64,000 nt of DNA from Bolinopsis microptera (taxonomy: Eukaryota > Ctenophora > Tentaculata > Lobata > Bolinopsidae). The stretch spans positions 1,881,375-1,945,374 of the forward strand of contig NC_087072.1 in the NCBI RefSeq assembly GCF_026151205.1, read 5' to 3'. Positions 61,001 through 64,000 of this stretch are shown piece after piece. Both the position numbers and the translations under genes were made by a program. The notes under the pieces are model-generated. The model worked only from the letters and a program-made list of their open reading frames with translations. It did not search any database and was not told the DNA's origin. Positions within the stretch are counted from its first letter, which is position 1. Every line of letters begins with the position of its first letter.

Positions 61001-63938
61001 GAACAATTGTCAACGGCATCGTTAGTGAAAATTCCTGCAAGACGTTTATCGACGTAAACTACCAATGTTTCTTCCAAGAATGCTAAACTCCATGAACAAG
61101 GGGGCAGTGTTTCATCACTAACGCACAGAGGTGCATCAAAGATTGTTGTTTGAAGTTCCTTAAAAGATCCACAACCCTGCAACGAAACGCTTACCAAACC
61201 ATTATGGTATCCGAGGGTGAGCAACTTTGTAATAGGGTAAACAGCTGCCTTAGATTTGGAAGAATCTATAGAAATGGCAAGGACATGTTCTATGTTTGAT
61301 CGATCCTGTCCCTCGATCTTTAGCCCTTCCTCGTGCTGTTTTGACATGAAAGTCTTCGAGTTACTTTTGAAGTAAATGTTTGCAACAGAATTGTTGAAGT
61401 TCATAGGAGGAGACTTAATGGAAAGTCTTGGATGGCCACTAGGATTTCCCTTGATTTCAATCTCGGAGAGGGTTAGGTTTATCGGAACGGATTTTCCCTT
61501 GTATCTATCAATTTGAATGAAGATTCTGCTAGCAATGTAGCCACCGCAAGAGCTTGTCAACTGATAATCACCCTCATAATCGGTCAATCTTGACATTTTC
61601 GATTCATAATCAACCGGGTCACAGGCTATTCTCATATCAAACCATTCCAGCGACACTCGAAGCTGGTCGATCAAACGAGATTTGTCCCCTCCGCTGACAG
61701 AGTTGCTTACATGCATGATCACGTGACCAATGTAAATATTATCTGGTAAGATTAAAGCAATCCAGGTGGGAGCCTCATCTGATCCAAGAAGTGAGCAGAG
61801 GGTCTTCGTGTCTCCATCGAGAAGGTTGTGGGAGGGGAATACTTCAGTCTCTGGATTATATCCAAAACTTTCCATTTCTCGTTGTTGATCGCATATCCTC
61901 GTTTCTGGCATGTCATCGTTCTCAAATAAGCAGAACTGAAACTTAATGAGTTGTGAGGTTACAGCCACAATGGGATGCACATTGCTAGTTTGTATTAAAG
62001 GAAATTCTTTTGGATGACTGTCGGAAGCTCCTAAATCTCGTTTCATCTCAGCAACTGCAGCAACATCCGCTCTATATATATAGTATTCTCCAGTTACTCT
62101 AGCCCATGTTGGGGTAAATTGAGTTCCAATTTCATCCGCTGTGAAGTCACGGGAGTCAGAGGTTAAGGTAGGCTGTTCCCGCTGCCGGGAGTCAGAGGTT
62201 AAGGGTGTCTGTTTCCGCTGCCGGTTACCCGTAGCAGAGGTTAAGGGTGTCTGTTCCCGCTGTTGGTTACCCGGAGCAGAGGTTAAGGGTGTCTGTTCCC
62301 GCTGCCAGTTACCCGGAGCAGAGGTTAAGGGGGGCTGTTCCCGCTGCCGGTTACCCGGAGCAAAGGTATAGAAAACTTCCCCTTTGTCAGGGAAGTTAAC
62401 GTGTTCCATTTCTCTCCTAAAGTTAAAGGGAATGGTGGGATCAGCAGGAGCATCTTCTAATCTTGAAGGTAATGGTAGGAACTCTTCTGCGGACTTTGAA
62501 AAACCTTGCTGGTCGACATTACTATCAACCAAAGACTCACGATGATAGTCACGTTTACCGTTTTGGTATATAGAGTAGGAACACTCTACCCAGACAAAGA
62601 AATACAACAAACCAATCATGTTCTCAGTTAAAATAACTGCTTCGTGACCAGAAACAACATTAGCAAATTTGGTTGGATATGCTTCCCTTCTAAATGGATC
62701 TTGTCGTGCATAAGATATCTAAATGGTCCTTAAAATCCATTTCATCGTTTCCATTAACTTGATTTAAATTTCAGGCGACACCATCAATTGACGACACTGG
62801 AAACGGTCCAGCATGGCATTTAGTCATCTTTCTGATTTTGGCGTGGATAGTTACGTATTTGTGCGTGTTCCAAGGCGTGAAGAGCACTGGAAAGGTAAAA
62901 TGAATCTAACACCTAAGAGATCTTTCTAACAGTAAATCGATTTTGATTGCTAGAAGCAAAGACGATTTCCTCGAAAGCAAATTATATAATAATGAAAAGT
63001 ATTCTTAATTATTGTATAGCTGAATTTAGTAACACCTCTTGTTGATACACAGTAACAGGTCATTCGGCTTCAAATAATTAAAGTTTAACCCCAAATAGAT
63101 AAAGTTTATGATATTTATAAATCTCCCATCAAACTCTAAAACGCTTTCTGAGAATGGTTCAGCTGTTTCTAACCACTCAATTACAGGCAGCGTATTTCGC
63201 GGCAACGTTTCCCTACGCTTGTCTCATTATCTTACTGATAAGAGGGGTAACACTAGAGGGTGCTGAAATTGGACTCAAAGCTCTCTTTACTCCTCAGGTG
63301 TGTTTGAAGTGTTGTTTCCAAAGCAAATTTTAGGACGGCGCTTAAACCTTATTTTACAGTTCCAAAGTTATTGTTAAAGAAAATCCATGAATTAACATAC
63401 GAATCATTCATATCTACTCAGATTCTGACTGCAGTTTAACGGTAAAATTATCGTATTTCAGTGGGAAAGGTTGGCAGATCCAAACGTTTGGATTTCCGCA
63501 GCAACACAAACATTTTTCTCTCTTAGCCTGGGTTTTGGAGCTCTTGTCGCATTCGCTTCTTTCATGCCTTACAAGAATAATATTACTCATGATGCTATAC
63601 TTGTAGCAACAGTCAACTCTTTCACATCGGTGGGTTGAGTTTTATTTGCATTTAATATTATCTATATTATATTTTAAACTTGACGAAATCCCCCCGGCAA
63701 CTGATTTATAGACAACTTCAATCGACATTTTATTGGCAGGTTTTAGCCGGATTGTGTATCTATTCCATCCTGGGATTCAGATCGTTTAAGACTGGGGTAT
63801 CAATAGATGACGTGAGCGCTGGGTCGGGACTAACTTTTGTTGCGATAACCGAGGCCGTTACTCAGATGAACGGAACGCCCTTCTTTGCTTTTGTTTTCTT
63901 CTTTATGCTCTTCAATCTGGGTATCAGCAGCCAGTTTG
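57810..63938 (+). CDS. SLC6 Na+/Cl- -dependent transporter, 5' part
   Basis: Multi-exon gene continuing past the right edge. It encodes N-terminus through TM8 of a solute carrier 6 (neurotransmitter:sodium symporter) protein, a plasma-membrane cotransporter using Na+ and Cl- gradients. TM1 has the family signature [11 protein letters not shown], with Gly where amine transporters have Asp, which favours an amino acid or GABA/taurine/creatine-type substrate. Recognised exons are 57810-58002, 58274 to ~58407, 59250-59340, 62775-62894, 63187-63297, 63462-63629 and 63740-63938, with GT-AG boundaries in phase except around exon 2. The exon for TM3 was not found. With an apparent frameshift and lost donor at the end of exon 2, the gene may be damaged, although all other exons look intact. 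Intron 59341-62774 hosts an antisense gene. Confidence 0.88.
58274..58407 (+). CDS. SLC6 exon 2: TM2 and intracellular loop
   Basis: The acceptor TTTCAG is followed by [20 protein letters not shown], then [14 protein letters not shown] and WEKIHPSLK. After AAG the family expects Gly-(Ile/Val)-Gly, but the DNA reads CGTTGGCC, as if two G's were missing compared with the decayed copy 210 bp downstream (AAGGGCGTTGGT). No good GT donor follows directly. The 3' end of this exon is therefore uncertain. Confidence 0.8.
58551..58632 (+). pseudogene. decayed duplicate of SLC6 exon 2 end
   Basis: Segments parallel exon 2 in order: ATTAGGACATACATTCAGAGG (cf. ATAGGACAATACTTCAGAGG), GAAGCAAGGTGG and ATCCAAGTCTAAAGGGCGTT followed by GGTACTC. 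Substitutions and indels destroy the frame before the well-preserved CCAAGTCTAAAGGGCGTTGG. It retains a GT donor-like site that exon 2 itself lacks. Confidence 0.65.
58633..59249. other. SLC6 intron region where the TM3 exon is missing
   Basis: I looked for the conserved YYNxIIAW..YY segment of TM3 and did not find it. A frame after CAACAG at 58733 ([16 protein letters not shown]..) is phase-compatible but shows no family residues. At 59048-59070 there is another partial copy of the loop-2 exon end (CATACTACTGGT..CTCTTTAAGG). Confidence 0.5.
59250..59340 (+). CDS. SLC6 exon: extracellular loop 2
   Basis: The acceptor TTTTCAG is followed by the [12 protein letters not shown] segment (the C-x(n)-T-D-x-C disulfide pair of loop 2) and then YYWYAVVLK leading to TM4. 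Donor GTACGT. The last ~30 bp of this exon with its donor are duplicated several times in the following 200 bp. Confidence 0.8.
59341..59540. repeat. minisatellite of exon end + CRE/E-box motifs
   Basis: Alternating blocks of GTGTGACGTCATGACACGTG and CATACTACTGGTATGCTGTC..CTCAAGGTACGT. The second block is a copy of the 3' end of the loop-2 exon including its splice donor (copies at about 59406-59446 and 59506-59538). Each copy still presents AAG-GTACGT or AAG-GTACGTGA. Confidence 0.85.
59541..60132. other. SLC6 intron; 3' flank of the antisense gene
   Basis: AT-rich, with no exon. On the minus strand AATAAA (59743-59738) lies about 390 nt downstream of the antisense gene's stop and may be its polyadenylation signal. 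Confidence 0.45.
60133..62619 (-). CDS. secreted protein with galactose-binding-like domain
   Basis: An uninterrupted 828-codon single-exon [19 protein letters not shown] looks like a signal peptide with no later membrane helix, so the product is probably secreted. Residues ~87-154 are four 14-residue repeats (A-P/T-G-N-x-Q-R-x-Q-x-P-L-T-S) plus a 12-residue one. Residues ~255-391 resemble an F-type lectin/discoidin (galactose-binding-like jelly-roll) domain: [29 protein letters not shown], a [12 protein letters not shown] strand and a closing [10 protein letters not shown]. Residues ~400-570 contain a second beta-rich, Cys-containing part ([21 protein letters not shown]), perhaps ConA-lectin-like. 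The C-terminal 250 residues are acidic and helical, of unknown fold. It lies antisense inside a 3.4-kb SLC6 intron. A role in carbohydrate binding or matrix is inference. Lack of introns suggests retrocopy origin. Confidence 0.75.
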   Translation of the reverse strand: MIGLLYFFVWVECSYSIYQNGKRDYHRESLVDSNVDQQGFSKSAEEFLPLPSRLEDAPADPTIPFNFRREMEHVNFPDKGEVFYTFAPGNRQREQPPLTSAPGNWQREQTPLTSAPGNQQREQTPLTSATGNRQRKQTPLTSDSRQREQPTLTSDSRDFTADEIGTQFTPTWARVTGEYYIYRADVAAVAEMKRDLGASDSHPKEFPLIQTSNVHPIVAVTSQLIKFQFCLFENDDMPETRICDQQREMESFGYNPETEVFPSHNLLDGDTKTLCSLLGSDEAPTWIALILPDNIYIGHVIMHVSNSVSGGDKSRLIDQLRVSLEWFDMRIACDPVDYESKMSRLTDYEGDYQLTSSCGGYIASRIFIQIDRYKGKSVPINLTLSEIEIKGNPSGHPRLSIKSPPMNFNNSVANIYFKSNSKTFMSKQHEEGLKIEGQDRSNIEHVLAISIDSSKSKAAVYPITKLLTLGYHNGLVSVSLQGCGSFKELQTTIFDAPLCVSDETLPPCSWSLAFLEETLVVYVDKRLAGIFTNDAVDNCSDFLDCANYCRDIFRQGIAIAYYGTMFEIDVMEVWDNIRKPKVLSSKIDRHDFCYREERTVIGNCFSLLTETPQFLNTTSGTLVYGFEALGVSELLEEEFMDTYSDVLTNKIIKGSSPRLYMDYFESAEYLQEVEDVFADRLQTKGMLESTERLIIDQTKRHSTIYENLILDHMDKLIFEMSMFFDEIWMITRGLFPVSPPNETGGPYIENKQEAMGHASQMLLLMQQRVVYGDVARNMDMSGERAQPEREPSDEVSNENDTPYRFDVFMEEIGLDFIWNDIGTVYVKS
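62775..62894 (+). CDS. SLC6 exon: TM4
   Basis: The acceptor TTTCAG is followed by [14 protein letters not shown], then [18 protein letters not shown], and the conserved QGVKSTGK ending in phase 0 before GTAAAA. This matches the TM4 W..Y...xGVKSxGK pattern of the family. Confidence 0.9.
63187..63297 (+). CDS. SLC6 exon: TM5
   Basis: 37 codons in phase: [20 protein letters not shown], then [17 protein letters not shown]. This corresponds to the family's [23 protein letters not shown]...P. Flanked by TTACAG and GTGTGT. Confidence 0.92.
63462..63629 (+). CDS. SLC6 exon: TM6 and start of TM7
   Basis: 56 codons: [34 protein letters not shown], then [22 protein letters not shown]6 matches the substrate/Na+-binding helix (xxxSLSxGxGxLxxxxS), but where the family has SYN-x-F/Y-x-NN this protein has SFMPYKNN. 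Confidence 0.92.
63740..63938 (+). CDS. SLC6 exon: TM7-TM8
   Basis: After [23 protein letters not shown], then [20 protein letters not shown], then the [19 protein letters not shown] helix, ending in a split codon before GTAAGT. It contains the conserved AGxxxxSxLG and GLxFxxxxEA motifs. The remaining exons (TM9-TM12) lie beyond the window. Confidence 0.93.
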
Positions 63939-64000
63939 GTAAGTTTGGGGTAACTTGGTGATACATTTTAGAATTTCTATTATTATTGCGACCCCCACTG

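Overview
This window looks like metazoan genomic DNA, probably from an early-branching or other invertebrate animal (cnidarian, placozoan or sponge are all possible; I cannot decide). The evidence is a GT-AG spliced SLC6 transporter gene, an LDL-receptor-class-A (LDLa) rhodopsin-family receptor with a separate signal-peptide exon, a TTAGGG-type interstitial telomeric tract, non-LTR retrotransposons and many small inverted-repeat transposons. No bacterial operon, CRISPR array or phage module is present.

Layout. 1-27 kb is essentially gene-free. It holds a (CTG)113 microsatellite (1.3 kb), a tRNA-derived SINE (3.2-3.5 kb), several minisatellites (14-, 23- and 10-bp units), a diverged triplicated block (11.3-12.0 kb), a CRE/E-box motif cluster (18.2 kb) and a 4.9-kb array of a 64-bp satellite (19.8-24.7 kb). 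27-32.5 kb holds transposons: a TTATAA-flanked non-autonomous element, a TA-flanked mariner-like MITE and a 3.4-kb element with ~1-kb inverted arms, one of them interrupted by a LINE 3' fragment. 35.5 kb is a (GGGGAC)n tract.

36.8-41.1 kb (minus strand) is an LDLa-repeat GPCR of the relaxin-receptor-like type. Its ectodomain is almost intact, but its seven-helix part and cytoplasmic tail carry about ten single-base frameshifts or stops, so it is either a young pseudogene or a consensus-error hotspot. 42.5-54.2 kb is a nest of transposons in two copies of a ~1.2-kb dispersed repeat. Copy A supplies the empty sites that define the insertions in copy B: a 3.39-kb non-LTR element with a PHD finger and a restriction-like endonuclease, a second TTATAA element and a hAT-like element. 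A 17-bp satellite and a TTAA-flanked MITE lie between the copies.

57.8-64 kb (plus strand) is the 5' half of an SLC6 Na+/Cl--dependent transporter gene, running off the right edge. A 3.4-kb intron of it contains an intronless antisense gene for a predicted secreted 828-residue protein with a galactose-binding-like (F-type lectin/discoidin-like) domain. The exon encoding the transporter's extracellular loop 2 has had its 3' end duplicated into a minisatellite carrying CRE and E-box motifs, and the exon after TM1 has a decayed duplicate.

The three host genes are unrelated in function: a receptor, a transporter and a secreted lectin-like protein. I found no multi-gene system. The most unusual items are the PHD plus REL-endonuclease retroelement, the composite TTATAA elements with a replaced core, the exon-derived minisatellite in the SLC6 gene, and the concentration of lesions in the GPCR's 7TM region.
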